Source: Chloroflexi bacterium RBG_16_51_16
GTDB taxonomy: Bacteria; Chloroflexota; Anaerolineae; Anaerolineales; Villigracilaceae
Assembly (NCBI GenBank): GCA_001796785.1
Contig: MGNL01000041.1
Location: 1 to 15,048 of the forward strand
Direction: 5' to 3'
Length of the DNA stretch: 15,048 bases
The notes under the pieces were generated by a model. That model saw only the letters and a list, made by a program, of their open reading frames with translations, had not been told where the DNA came from and did no database searches. Every line of letters begins with the position of its first letter. Position 1 is the stretch's first letter. The position numbers and the translations under genes were made by a program. Below are positions 6,639 through 14,536 of the stretch, piece after piece.

Positions 6639-7559
6639 TCAAACCTGTTGATAACTGCGGATTTTTTGTGGATAACCATCCTTAAATTGTTCATAAAACT
6701 CGTCCAGACCTGTGGAAAACTCTGGCAAAGACCGGCCGAGTTCTGTGGAAAGCTTGTGGATGGACAGGGATAAATTCTGGGATCGTTTTGCCGCAAGCCC
6801 TGAAGACCTGACGGATTTTGGAGAAATCAGGTTCTGGTTGAAACCGAATTTGCGTGCAAGTTCGACGCCGAACATATATTTGCTAATCGCCTGGGGTCCG
6901 ACAGCATGGTAAAGCCCGCTAAGCTGCTTTTCCAACATCTGGGTGAGAATGCGTGCCAGCTGATTGACCAGCAGCGGGCAGAAGAGGACATCTGTGAATC
7001 CAGTTATGGTTTTATTCTCAGTAAGGTTATTAAAAAAGAACTCGGCCAGGCTGCGCTTGCCGCTGAGGCTCCAGCCGTAAAAATTTACCCTCGCCACAAT
7101 TGCCCTGGGGTTGGCTTTCAGGACTGCTTTTTCGCCTTCGAGTTTGGTACGCGCATAGACATTCATCGGTTGTGCATCATCCGCTTCTGTGTAATAGCCT
7201 TCTTTTTCACCGTCAAAGACAGCATCGGTTGAAATGTGAATGAATGAAATGCTTCGGGAAGCACAGGCGTCTGCGAGCCGGCGAGGAAGGTCAGTGTTCA
7301 ACAACCGCGCAAGTTCCGGATTTTCCTCACATTGATCAAGGTCCGAAAGAGCTGCACAATGGATCAACCAATCTGGTCTGGCGGCGTCCAGAATGAATTC
7401 GATGGCCTGCTTCTCAAGCAGATCTTTCTGGATGGTTTTAAATGGCGCCGAGGCCAGTTTTCCACGGTCCACACCAAAGACATAGTAGGATTTCATGGCT
7501 TCGAGTGCCAGGTTTAACCCCAGCAGTCCGCTCGATCCGGTGATAAGCATGCGGGTCAT
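6639..7559 (-). CDS. RmlD-like NAD(P)-dependent sugar-nucleotide reductase (extended SDR)
   Basis: This 306-residue protein is an extended short-chain dehydrogenase/reductase of the dTDP-4-dehydrorhamnose reductase type. It has the nucleotide-binding glycine motif GSSGLLG at 8-14, HISTDAVFDG at 108-117 with the active-site Ser/Thr region, and the catalytic YARTK at 135-139. The C-terminal substrate-binding part (STGLDEFY and GYPQKI) is also family-like. Family members reduce 4-keto deoxysugar nucleotides. No RmlA/B/C genes are visible, so the substrate need not be a rhamnose precursor; the 4-keto product of the PseB-type dehydratase 68 bases upstream is an alternative. The ATG at 7559 and a second in-frame ATG at 7550 are both possible starts, neither with a strong ribosome site. 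The end of the gene overlaps the DnaA-box-like cluster described separately. Confidence 0.88.
   Translation of the reverse strand: MTRMLITGSSGLLGLNLALEAMKSYYVFGVDRGKLASAPFKTIQKDLLEKQAIEFILDAARPDWLIHCAALSDLDQCEENPELARLLNTDLPRRLADACASRSISFIHISTDAVFDGEKEGYYTEADDAQPMNVYARTKLEGEKAVLKANPRAIVARVNFYGWSLSGKRSLAEFFFNNLTENKTITGFTDVLFCPLLVNQLARILTQMLEKQLSGLYHAVGPQAISKYMFGVELARKFGFNQNLISPKSVRSSGLAAKRSQNLSLSIHKLSTELGRSLPEFSTGLDEFYEQFKDGYPQKIRSYQQV
6646..6763 (-). other. Cluster of DnaA-box-like 9-mers inside the reductase gene
   Basis: On the minus strand six 9-mers resemble the DnaA box TTATCCACA, all in one orientation. One is exact (6667-6675), two have one mismatch (6646-6654 and 6711-6719), and three have two mismatches (6688-6696, 6744-6752, 6755-6763). 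Their starts are 21, 21, 23, 33 and 11 bases apart, close to whole turns of the helix. They lie wholly within the coding sequence for the C-terminus, which is itself family-conserved, so codon choice around Ser-Thr and Tyr-Pro-Gln may explain some of them. No dnaA gene is visible in this window. Binding is unproven. Confidence 0.3.
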
Positions 7560-7627
7560 GATCGTGGTCTCAATTCAATTTCCTGCATCCCATGAGTGGG
7601 CGTAAAGGAAGGCACCTTTCCAATTTT

Positions 7628-8644
7628 TTATCCCTCCAACGTTCCATCCCGATACGCCTGTTCAAATGGGGCTACGTATTCGCGGATACCTTCAAGATCC
7701 AGCCATTCCGGGTTGTTGTCGCTTGAGTAGCGGAAACCATTTTCAAGCAGCTTGCCCTTCTCCTGCCATGAGTATCCAAACCAGATCGCCTCCGCCGGCT
7801 GTACGACAAACAACTTTTCCAGTTCGACCGTGTGCCTGGCTTCGTCCTCAGAGATCAGCACTTCATGCAATTTTTCGCCCGGCCGGATCCCGATGACGTT
7901 GATCGTGGCTTGCGGCGCGATCGCCCTGGCCAGATCAATCACTTTCATGCTTGGCAGCTTGGGAACGAAAACCTCACCGCCTTCCATCTGCTCGATGCAG
8001 CTAATCACGAAACCGACACCTTGTTCCAGGGATAACCAAAACCGGGTCATCCGGTCGTCTGTGATCGTGATTGTCCCGAAATCGCGTTGTTTGAGGAACA
8101 CAGGTACAACAGATCCCCGGCTACCCACCACGTTTCCGTAGCGCACACAGGAGAACCGGGTTGCCAGGCCTCCGGCATAAGCGTTGCTTTGCACCGTCAA
8201 TTTCTCAGCGGCAAGTTTAGTCGCACCGTAAAGGTTGACCGGATTGACCGCCTTATCCGTGCTGAGTGCCATCATTTTCTTAACACCCGCGTCCATGGCG
8301 GCTTCGACAACATTGCTCGTGCCGATGATATTCGTTTTGATAGCCTCCATCGGATTGTACTCACAGGCAGGAACCTGCTTGAGGGCGGCAGCATGGACGA
8401 CGATATCCACGCCGTGCATAGCTCGCACCAGGCGCTCGCGGTCGCGTACATCTCCTAGAAAATATCGGAGGTTGGCTTGGTTATACCCTGCAGCCTGCAT
8501 CTCGTGCTGCTTCAGCTCATCCCGGCTGAAGACGATTAATTTGCGCGGATTGTGCTCACGCATGAGCACCTCGATGAATTTTTTACCAAATGAACCGGTT
8601 CCACCGGTGACGAGCACTACCTGATCATTCCAATTCATGGGCAT
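7628..8644 (-). CDS. pseB: UDP-N-acetylglucosamine 4,6-dehydratase (inverting), PseB type
   Basis: This 338-residue protein is a soluble extended SDR enzyme of the PseB/FlaA1 group, which converts UDP-GlcNAc to the 5-inverted 4-keto-6-deoxy sugar, the first step to pseudaminic acid. GGTGSFG at 14-20 binds the cofactor. SRDELKQHEM at 40-49 and GDVRDRERL at 64-72 are characteristic. The active-site segment STDKAVNPVNLYGATK (128-143) supplies Asp130, Lys131, Tyr139 and Lys143. RYGNVVGSRGSVVP and the SSDNN near the C-terminus also fit PseB. It differs from CapE/WbjB enzymes, which have a different sequence at the Tyr-x3-Lys site. Start choice lies between ATGs at 8644 and 8638; AAGGG precedes the first by four bases and the second by ten. 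It begins 11 bases after the membrane protein gene. Downstream PseC, PseH and PseG are not visible. Confidence 0.93.
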   Translation of the reverse strand: MPMNWNDQVVLVTGGTGSFGKKFIEVLMREHNPRKLIVFSRDELKQHEMQAAGYNQANLRYFLGDVRDRERLVRAMHGVDIVVHAAALKQVPACEYNPMEAIKTNIIGTSNVVEAAMDAGVKKMMALSTDKAVNPVNLYGATKLAAEKLTVQSNAYAGGLATRFSCVRYGNVVGSRGSVVPVFLKQRDFGTITITDDRMTRFWLSLEQGVGFVISCIEQMEGGEVFVPKLPSMKVIDLARAIAPQATINVIGIRPGEKLHEVLISEDEARHTVELEKLFVVQPAEAIWFGYSWQEKGKLLENGFRYSSDNNPEWLDLEGIREYVAPFEQAYRDGTLEG

Positions 8645-8655
8645 TTGTCCCTTAA

Positions 8656-10737
8656 CTAATTCCCGGTAATTGACAGGATTGTCAGATCGACATTCCGACA
8701 GTATTTTTCGGCAATCAATGCATCCATCGCTGGGGTAGCCGAGTCCCGGATGGTTGGATTGCTCATCAAATTTTTACAGGTCTGGATCCTGACAAAATCA
8801 TCAATGCCGATCCGGGTCGATAGATTTTTAACCTTCTTTTCATCACCAAGCACAGCGTATGCTTCGACGAATGGCATCCACTCAGCCTGATCTTCAGGAG
8901 TTAAACCACGGGTGATTGCTTCATTCCCAAGAGAGGCGGCCGTCGCCCAATCCTTATTCTGGATAGCCAGGTCGGCCTTCTCATAAAAGTAACACCAGTC
9001 TTGTTCCGGCTCGACTCCAAATGCGAATTCAGGCGGGATATGTGCTGGTCCATACGGTAATACCAAATCGATCTTTGAGCTTGCAGCGGTTAGCACGACA
9101 TGCGCAGGATCGGTAGTAGAGAGGACCGGCCGTGTGCCATCGATGATATGGACACAGGAGGATGCGGTAGGCTGGCTCAGGAGAAGGCTGTTCCCATAAT
9201 CAAAATTGATCGTATGGCTCCGATAACCGGTCTCCAGGTATCTCTTTCCGACAAGGATGTCTTTGAAATTTTGATCGCTAGCGGTCAATGCAGCAATGTT
9301 GTAATGAACAAAACCCTCATCTGAGGTCGAGGTATCCGGGAAATAGATCAAATTTGGTGCTTCCATCACACCGAATCCGTCGTCACCGATACTGGAGGAC
9401 GGGTAATGGATCACAAGTAATGCTCCGGGTTGTATGGATGGCGCCCTCCAACTGACCTGCCACCAAAATTCCTGGATCATCTTCTCTTCAAGGATAGTAT
9501 TTACCACCAAAGCATAATGGGTCATTACCGCGAGGACAACCATTCCAGAAAAAATACCCGATCTTAGCGCCGGATCTTTTATTGAATAGATCAAGCCGGT
9601 GATAAACACAACACCTGCCAATGAAGCCGGTAGGGTGTAGTGCGATAAATTAAAAGTCACAGTCCTGTTTGCGGCGATCACAGGAAGAATCCCAAATAGG
9701 ATCCCAAGTAAACCGATGATCAAAGTCAGCCGTGGGAAGGTACCCTCATCTGACTGCATGGAATCCTTGGCTTTCTCATTCTCGTTTGGGAAGGAGAATT
9801 TTATCGTTATCCACATAATCAGGCTGACCAATATCGAAAGCAGAAGCGCGGTTACGGCATCCCTAAGGCGTAGACCAAAAATACTGGACGAGAAGGGAAC
9901 TACCCAAGCTGCTATGCCGATGTTCCAAGCGCTCTGGATCGATTGAAAAAACCATTTCAGCGCCGTCGAGATTGGATCGGATAGAAATACGCCCAGTTGC
10001 AATCCGATGTCGGTGGCTTTCCGCTCGCCGCTGAAGAATAACGTTCGCCAGATTAAGAATCCAAACGGAATGACTAGGTAAACTGCCCAGGCTTTTAAGG
10101 ATTTTATAAAGGATTCCCTCTGCGCAATCTGATTTGAGTGTCCTCGAATGAACAACCAAACGCAAAAAATTCTGAAGAATTCCATTCCAATGGCGTAATC
10201 CACTAACCAGATATATGCCCATCCGGTGAAGATCGCACCAGTGGTAAAAATGAGCTTCCATGATCGTTTATCTGCCTGGAGCGCTTTTATCGTCAGGGCG
10301 ATCGATAAGACCTGCAAAGCCAGGCTGGCGATCATCGGCTGGTATTCGATGGCACTGATCCACCATAAGTAGCCGGGGTAAAGTAAAAACAGCATGGTCA
10401 TCAGGAAGGCAGGTTTGCGAGCGTTCGGCCAGAGCATGCGGAAAAGCCACCATCCGCTCAATCCAGCCAGAATTCTCCATGCAAATGCACTGATATGGTA
10501 AGGCAGTGCCTGGGGGCCAAATATTTGATAATAAATTTCGAAAAATATACCCCGCGCGGGGCGATCGATACTAAACATTTCACGAAAAATGGATGCCCCG
10601 CCGATAGTTGCATCGTAAACGTAGTACCAGTCATCCTTGTAATAATTCAGCTCACCCACACGGATGAGATAGGTTAATGCAGTAATAACCAGGAGGCTGG
10701 TCAAGGGTAACCACCATTGAATGTTCTGTCGTCTCAT
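8656..10737 (-). CDS. Multi-span membrane protein, putative GT-C glycosyltransferase with soluble C-terminal domain
   Basis: From the ATG at 10737 the protein has 693 residues. Roughly ten to twelve hydrophobic segments lie between residues 8 and 420, and the remaining ~270 residues are soluble. Right after the first helix is YYKDDWYYV (32-40), an acidic pair in the first outer loop as in GT-C enzymes that use polyprenyl-phosphate sugars, followed by RPARGIFFEIYYQIFG (59-74), which resembles GT39/PMT-like loops. The soluble part includes a TPR-like helical stretch (DLAIQNKDWATAASLGNEA, about 60 residues with the segments after it). The open frame extends 58 codons upstream to 10911, but that part lies inside the methyltransferase gene and is basic and low in hydrophobic order; starting at 10737 leaves a 5-base gap after the methyltransferase stop. 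GT-C assignment is inference. A polymerase/ligase-like membrane protein is the alternative. Confidence 0.8.
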   Translation of the reverse strand: MRRQNIQWWLPLTSLLVITALTYLIRVGELNYYKDDWYYVYDATIGGASIFREMFSIDRPARGIFFEIYYQIFGPQALPYHISAFAWRILAGLSGWWLFRMLWPNARKPAFLMTMLFLLYPGYLWWISAIEYQPMIASLALQVLSIALTIKALQADKRSWKLIFTTGAIFTGWAYIWLVDYAIGMEFFRIFCVWLFIRGHSNQIAQRESFIKSLKAWAVYLVIPFGFLIWRTLFFSGERKATDIGLQLGVFLSDPISTALKWFFQSIQSAWNIGIAAWVVPFSSSIFGLRLRDAVTALLLSILVSLIMWITIKFSFPNENEKAKDSMQSDEGTFPRLTLIIGLLGILFGILPVIAANRTVTFNLSHYTLPASLAGVVFITGLIYSIKDPALRSGIFSGMVVLAVMTHYALVVNTILEEKMIQEFWWQVSWRAPSIQPGALLVIHYPSSSIGDDGFGVMEAPNLIYFPDTSTSDEGFVHYNIAALTASDQNFKDILVGKRYLETGYRSHTINFDYGNSLLLSQPTASSCVHIIDGTRPVLSTTDPAHVVLTAASSKIDLVLPYGPAHIPPEFAFGVEPEQDWCYFYEKADLAIQNKDWATAASLGNEAITRGLTPEDQAEWMPFVEAYAVLGDEKKVKNLSTRIGIDDFVRIQTCKNLMSNPTIRDSATPAMDALIAEKYCRNVDLTILSITGN
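9807..9815 (+). other. Isolated exact match to the DnaA box
   Basis: The plus strand reads TTATCCACA exactly. It lies within the membrane protein gene, where it encodes part of a hydrophobic helix (Met-Trp-Ile on the other strand), and has no obvious companion boxes nearby. Function is doubtful. Confidence 0.2.
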
Positions 10738-10742
10738 GGTGT

Positions 10743-11579
10743 TTACGCTGGGGCCTCGTCTTTTTTGATCACGATCAAAGGATATTGACCATTTTCGCCA
10801 AAGAATTTCGGAAATTGTTCTTCCAGCCAGTATACAAGTCTGAGGATCTGCCTGCCGGCCAATCTGGGTCGAATGAACCAGCGCATGAACCGAGGGCTGA
10901 GGCTGCGCCAAGGGAGAATTTCAAATTTCACTGCGCCGTTCAATTCGCGTTTCAGCCAGCGCGGGGTCATTTTTTCAACAAACGTCCCTGCCTGGTCGGG
11001 TTCCGATGACCAATCTTTTTTCCGCTTTACCGATCGTCCCGAAAAATATCTGCCAAGACTAATTAATGGTTCTCCCATCCGTATTAATAACGGTTGATGC
11101 CATCCGTTCACAACCGCAGCCGCGTGACCGCGTTTTAACACCCGCCTCAATTCGAGATAAGCCCCCTTATGCTCTTTTATGGGAAGGTGGTGGATGGTAT
11201 GCATCGAAATCACAGCCTCGAAGGAGTCCTCTTTAAAGGGCAGGCTGGCGACATCCGCAACGACGTATAAACCGTGCTTCCCTACTTGTTTACGGGCTTC
11301 ACGCAGTGCAGTGATCGATATGTCCGCGCACACCCGATGTTCGTAATTGGCAGAATACGAAAGATACTCGGGATATTGGACCGGGCCGGAGCCAGCATCC
11401 AAAAGGTAAATGCCTGACGGGGAAATATAACGCAGAATGCGTATATGACATTTATGGATGTATTCACGCGCCACCGGCCTTAAATCCTCGAAGCGGGCGT
11501 TCTGATAAACGCCTTCGCTCACCTGCGACCATCCGATCTGGTTATAAAAGTCACGCACCTGCTGTTTGGTATTTTCCAT
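10743..11579 (-). CDS. Class I SAM-dependent methyltransferase
   Basis: This 278-residue protein has the Rossmann methyltransferase pattern: LLDAGSGP at 59-66 (motif I, SAM binding), the acidic CADIS around residue 86 (motif II), VVADVASLPF at 106-115, and ISMHTIHHL at 124-132 (motif IV region), followed by a basic C-terminal half (RSVKRKK, about 180-186) that may contact a lipid or phosphate-bearing acceptor. In this setting it probably methylates a sugar or a glycan end, but small-molecule methylation cannot be excluded. The frame extends one codon to a TTG; I chose the ATG at 11579, which shares one base with the TGA of the upstream capsule-type gene (TGATG), a sign of translational coupling. 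It ends 5 bases before the membrane protein start. Confidence 0.9.
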   Translation of the reverse strand: MENTKQQVRDFYNQIGWSQVSEGVYQNARFEDLRPVAREYIHKCHIRILRYISPSGIYLLDAGSGPVQYPEYLSYSANYEHRVCADISITALREARKQVGKHGLYVVADVASLPFKEDSFEAVISMHTIHHLPIKEHKGAYLELRRVLKRGHAAAVVNGWHQPLLIRMGEPLISLGRYFSGRSVKRKKDWSSEPDQAGTFVEKMTPRWLKRELNGAVKFEILPWRSLSPRFMRWFIRPRLAGRQILRLVYWLEEQFPKFFGENGQYPLIVIKKDEAPA

Positions 11580-13180
11580 CAACTTTTCCAGGAAAATGGC
11601 TCGCCAATTAAAAACCGGAAGGTATCACCAAATTGAGCTTGTCCTTCGGGTCCAAGGACCTTTCCAAGCGGCCATAAAGCTAGGTCATCCCAAAAATTCA
11701 TCAATCGCCACGGAAAAGGCCGGGGATATTCGAAGAAAAATCGATAGGCATAGTTCCAGGCTTTCTCGATCTTGTTTTCGGGTAGCCGGTGACCTGGAAA
11801 GTCTGCCAGAACCTTTTCCAATTCTCCCCAATATTCCTCCCATGTATTCGGGTCCAGGGTAAATCCCCTTCCCCTATAATGGGTTTCGCCGCATACGATG
11901 ACCGGTCGCCCGTTCATGGCAGTTTCCAAACCGACGGTTGTTGTATAGGCGAGGCCCAGGTCGGCAATCTCGATCAGGTCATAGGTATTGATCTTATCCG
12001 CGGCACCGATCACATGAATGTGCTCGGGCAGATCAGTGATCGCATCCGCAACCACCTTTGCCATGGATTTTGCCTTCGGCACCAGGGTCTCTCCGGGATG
12101 TACCCTTACCGCAACCTGGACCTCCGGTCTTTTCGAGAAAAACTGCATCGTGCGTGTCATCCATTCGGTCATGGAACTGGCGAAGATGTCTCTGCCAAGG
12201 GTCAGGCTGTCTCCGAGTACATTGGCAGCCAGCATGACAACCGGCCTTGAATCGAGGCCGATCATCTTCCGTGTGGATTGTTCCCCCTGTGCGGAAATGT
12301 ACTGCCATAACCTTTTGGATTTCCCCCAAACACGGGCTCCGCGACGAGCATTCTCCAGGTCTGCCACCTGCTCGTACATACCCTCTGTAACCGGCAGGTT
12401 GCAGCGCGCCTCGACCAGGTAATCCGTGTCCTGCTGCATGATGGAAGAGTTTTGAGCCAGCCAGATCTGCTCGCGTTGATCATTGAACTCATATGTAACG
12501 GCCGGAATACCAAGAAATCGTGCCACGCGAAAAATCACGCCCATTTCCAGGATCAGGCCGTTGGGCACGATGACCACCTCGGGATGGTTATCCTTCATCC
12601 AGGCAAATGCCGTACGGGCAGCCCGTGTATTCCTCTGGAGGCGCAGTTCGTAAACAGCGCGATCAGAAGGATCTGCCAGATCCACTTCCTCACGCATCAG
12701 GGTATATTGCGAATCCCACAAACTGATTTCTTTTACATCCTCAATTAATTTTGAGGGCAGTTCGAGTTGGGGATTAAATTCAAGCATCGAAACATGGTCG
12801 ACAAAAGGTGTCAGGGGTTTTAGTGCAGCATGAGTATGGAGGATTCTCTGGCGCTGGGTAAACTTATCCAGTTTTTTGTGCCACTCAGAATACGGGAGGG
12901 TCAGAAGGGTTACCCTGTGACCCTGACTGGCCAGTACCAATGCAATATACGCGGACTGTTCGATCCAATAATGGAGTGTGCAAAAAAACAGAATTTTTTT
13001 AGCAGAAGCGGTCGGATGTGCGTATTTTTCCGCGGTCAACCGCGCCTCTGCTGCTGTTTTTTCCAGTCGGTTAAGTTGAAAATGGTCCCTGCGATTAAGA
13101 TCCTTCCGCCGAAGCATCCAATCGAGCTCAGCAGCAAGGGGAATTTCTCCCAAAATATTCCGCAAAGCTGTCTTATTCAT
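11579..13180 (-). CDS. Capsule-polysaccharide biosynthesis-type GT-B protein (KpsC/KpsS-like)
   Basis: This 533-residue protein resembles the capsule polysaccharide biosynthesis family. The N-terminal half has KKILFFCTLHYWIEQSAY at 61-78 and EVVIVPNG at 201-208. The C-terminal half has VAVRVHPGE at 356-364 and the family signature TTTVGLETAMNGRPVIVCG at 413-431, closing with HYRGRGF (434-440). These are the nucleotide-sugar-binding features of KpsC/KpsS and related GT-B enzymes. Those enzymes add Kdo linkers in group 2 capsules. Here the acceptor and sugar are not known, and the sequence is distant enough that only a GT-B transferase-like role is safe. It lies between the exporter ATPase (54-base gap) and the methyltransferase (1-base overlap), a place that suggests an early or terminal step near export. 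The ATG at 13180 has an AGG about nine bases upstream. Confidence 0.82.
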   Translation of the reverse strand: MNKTALRNILGEIPLAAELDWMLRRKDLNRRDHFQLNRLEKTAAEARLTAEKYAHPTASAKKILFFCTLHYWIEQSAYIALVLASQGHRVTLLTLPYSEWHKKLDKFTQRQRILHTHAALKPLTPFVDHVSMLEFNPQLELPSKLIEDVKEISLWDSQYTLMREEVDLADPSDRAVYELRLQRNTRAARTAFAWMKDNHPEVVIVPNGLILEMGVIFRVARFLGIPAVTYEFNDQREQIWLAQNSSIMQQDTDYLVEARCNLPVTEGMYEQVADLENARRGARVWGKSKRLWQYISAQGEQSTRKMIGLDSRPVVMLAANVLGDSLTLGRDIFASSMTEWMTRTMQFFSKRPEVQVAVRVHPGETLVPKAKSMAKVVADAITDLPEHIHVIGAADKINTYDLIEIADLGLAYTTTVGLETAMNGRPVIVCGETHYRGRGFTLDPNTWEEYWGELEKVLADFPGHRLPENKIEKAWNYAYRFFFEYPRPFPWRLMNFWDDLALWPLGKVLGPEGQAQFGDTFRFLIGEPFSWKS

Positions 13181-13234
13181 TCGAAATAACCTGGTGTAAA
13201 GATGGGCAGGAACGCATTTGAAATCCGATCAACC

Positions 13235-14536
13235 TCAATCCTTTTTCTCGATCTTCCATTTCAACCTGGGTCGGATCGACCCTTGCCGCATCTCCGGCCA
13301 TTGTGTACCAGGTGCTCCGGATATATCCACGTTGAACGCCAGTGCGGTTTCGTCTTGAAAGTACCTGCGTACTCCGAACGAGCTTGCATTGATCCCCAGG
13401 CTGTATCTGCCTTCGTTTAGGAAATCTGCAGGTAAAGTGCAGGAGCTCGTGTAACAACCTGGTTTACGAGTGGAAAAGCGTTCGAATAATTCGGGTTCAT
13501 CGGTATCGAACGAGGTCATAACGTACTCGCCACGCATGGTACTAAGGTAGAAACCAATCCGCAAGCCGGTGACAGAGGTATCCAGGCAATATTCGAAGAC
13601 AATCTGGGTATCCTCCGTCGACCTGACGGTATCCACCACCTTCCCGAGAGGGTTCTTAATCATGATGCTCACGGGTCGAAAGGGCGCGCTTTCAGCCGGG
13701 ATCTCTTCCGGTTCCCATGCTCTCTGGCCCGCCTGCGTCATTCCCGAAGACAAATAATAATCCACGGCTTCCTGCGTGGGTGCCCGCAGGATCATTTTGC
13801 CGTGGTTCAAAACGATAGCCTCCTCGGAAAGGCGCAGAATGGCGGACATGTTGTGGCTAACGAAAAGCACGGTCCTTCCCTGGCGGGCAACGTCTCCCAT
13901 CTTTCCGAGACATTTCTTCTGGAACTCTGCATCTCCGACCGCCAACACTTCATCGACGACCAGGATCTCCGGTTCGAGATGCGCTGCGACTGCAAAAGCC
14001 AGCCGCAGATACATACCGGAAGAATACCGCTTGACAGGCGTATCGATAAATTGGGAAACTTCTGAAAAATCCACCATCTCATCGAACTTGCTGTCGATCT
14101 CAGTTCGCTTCATTCCCAGTATTGCTCCGTTCAAGTAGATGTTCTCGCGGCCGGTCAACTCCGGGTGAAATCCGGTCCCGACTTCCAGCAGGGATCCCAC
14201 CCTACCTCGGACCGATACCGAACCACGAGTGGGTTCGGTCACCCTTGAGAGTATCTTTAGCAAGGTGCTTTTCCCCGCCCCGTTCCTGCCGATGATGCCT
14301 AAGACTTTGCCCTCCTCAAGGTCAAAGGAAATATGATCCAACGCCCAGATAAAATTCTTTGCCTCGCTGGATTGTGATCGATCATTCCTTCCACTCAAGA
14401 GTGATTTGGTATACCGCAAAGGCGCAGAAATCACCTCAACCAGAGCATCCCTGAGCATCCCGTAACGGAAACGCGATTGAGTTGCACCGATCCGGTATCG
14501 TTTGCTTAAGTCATTAACTTGAATCGCAGTCGTCAT
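13235..14536 (-). CDS. wzt: Polysaccharide ABC exporter ATPase with C-terminal glycan-recognition domain (Wzt type)
   Basis: This 433-residue protein has the full ABC-ATPase set: Walker A GRNGAGKS at 83-90, signature YSSGM at 171-175, Walker B ILVVDE at 191-196 and the H-loop His228 in VSHNM. As in the Wzt/TagH group, a basic stretch (about residues 10-60) precedes the core strand WALDHISFDL. After about residue 275 there is a β-rich C-terminal domain (to 433) of the type that in E. coli O9a Wzt recognises the modified chain end and couples termination to export. It therefore likely powers export of a finished glycan across the cytoplasmic membrane with the permease encoded just upstream (66-base gap). 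The start at 14536 has a weak ribosome site, CCAAACCAAAT. Length agrees with extended Wzt proteins. Confidence 0.93.
   Translation of the reverse strand: MTTAIQVNDLSKRYRIGATQSRFRYGMLRDALVEVISAPLRYTKSLLSGRNDRSQSSEAKNFIWALDHISFDLEEGKVLGIIGRNGAGKSTLLKILSRVTEPTRGSVSVRGRVGSLLEVGTGFHPELTGRENIYLNGAILGMKRTEIDSKFDEMVDFSEVSQFIDTPVKRYSSGMYLRLAFAVAAHLEPEILVVDEVLAVGDAEFQKKCLGKMGDVARQGRTVLFVSHNMSAILRLSEEAIVLNHGKMILRAPTQEAVDYYLSSGMTQAGQRAWEPEEIPAESAPFRPVSIMIKNPLGKVVDTVRSTEDTQIVFEYCLDTSVTGLRIGFYLSTMRGEYVMTSFDTDEPELFERFSTRKPGCYTSSCTLPADFLNEGRYSLGINASSFGVRRYFQDETALAFNVDISGAPGTQWPEMRQGSIRPRLKWKIEKKD

Noticed and set aside
6602..6640. Intrinsic terminator at the run of seven Ts after the reductase gene
   Set aside because: No stable GC-rich stem precedes the T run on the transcribed strand; only short imperfect pairings are possible.
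6646..6763. A chromosomal replication origin
   Set aside because: Despite the DnaA-box-like sites there is no dnaA, dnaN, gyrase or other origin-linked gene, no clear AT-rich unwinding region of the usual size, and the sites lie within a coding sequence.
7600..7627. Small palindrome GGAAAGG/CCTTCC after the PseB-type gene
   Set aside because: The loop would be about two bases, too tight for a stable hairpin, and no T tract follows directly.
10738..10911. 58-codon N-terminal extension of the membrane protein
   Set aside because: It lies inside the methyltransferase gene, reads as unordered polar sequence, and the ATG at 10737 immediately precedes the first membrane helix.
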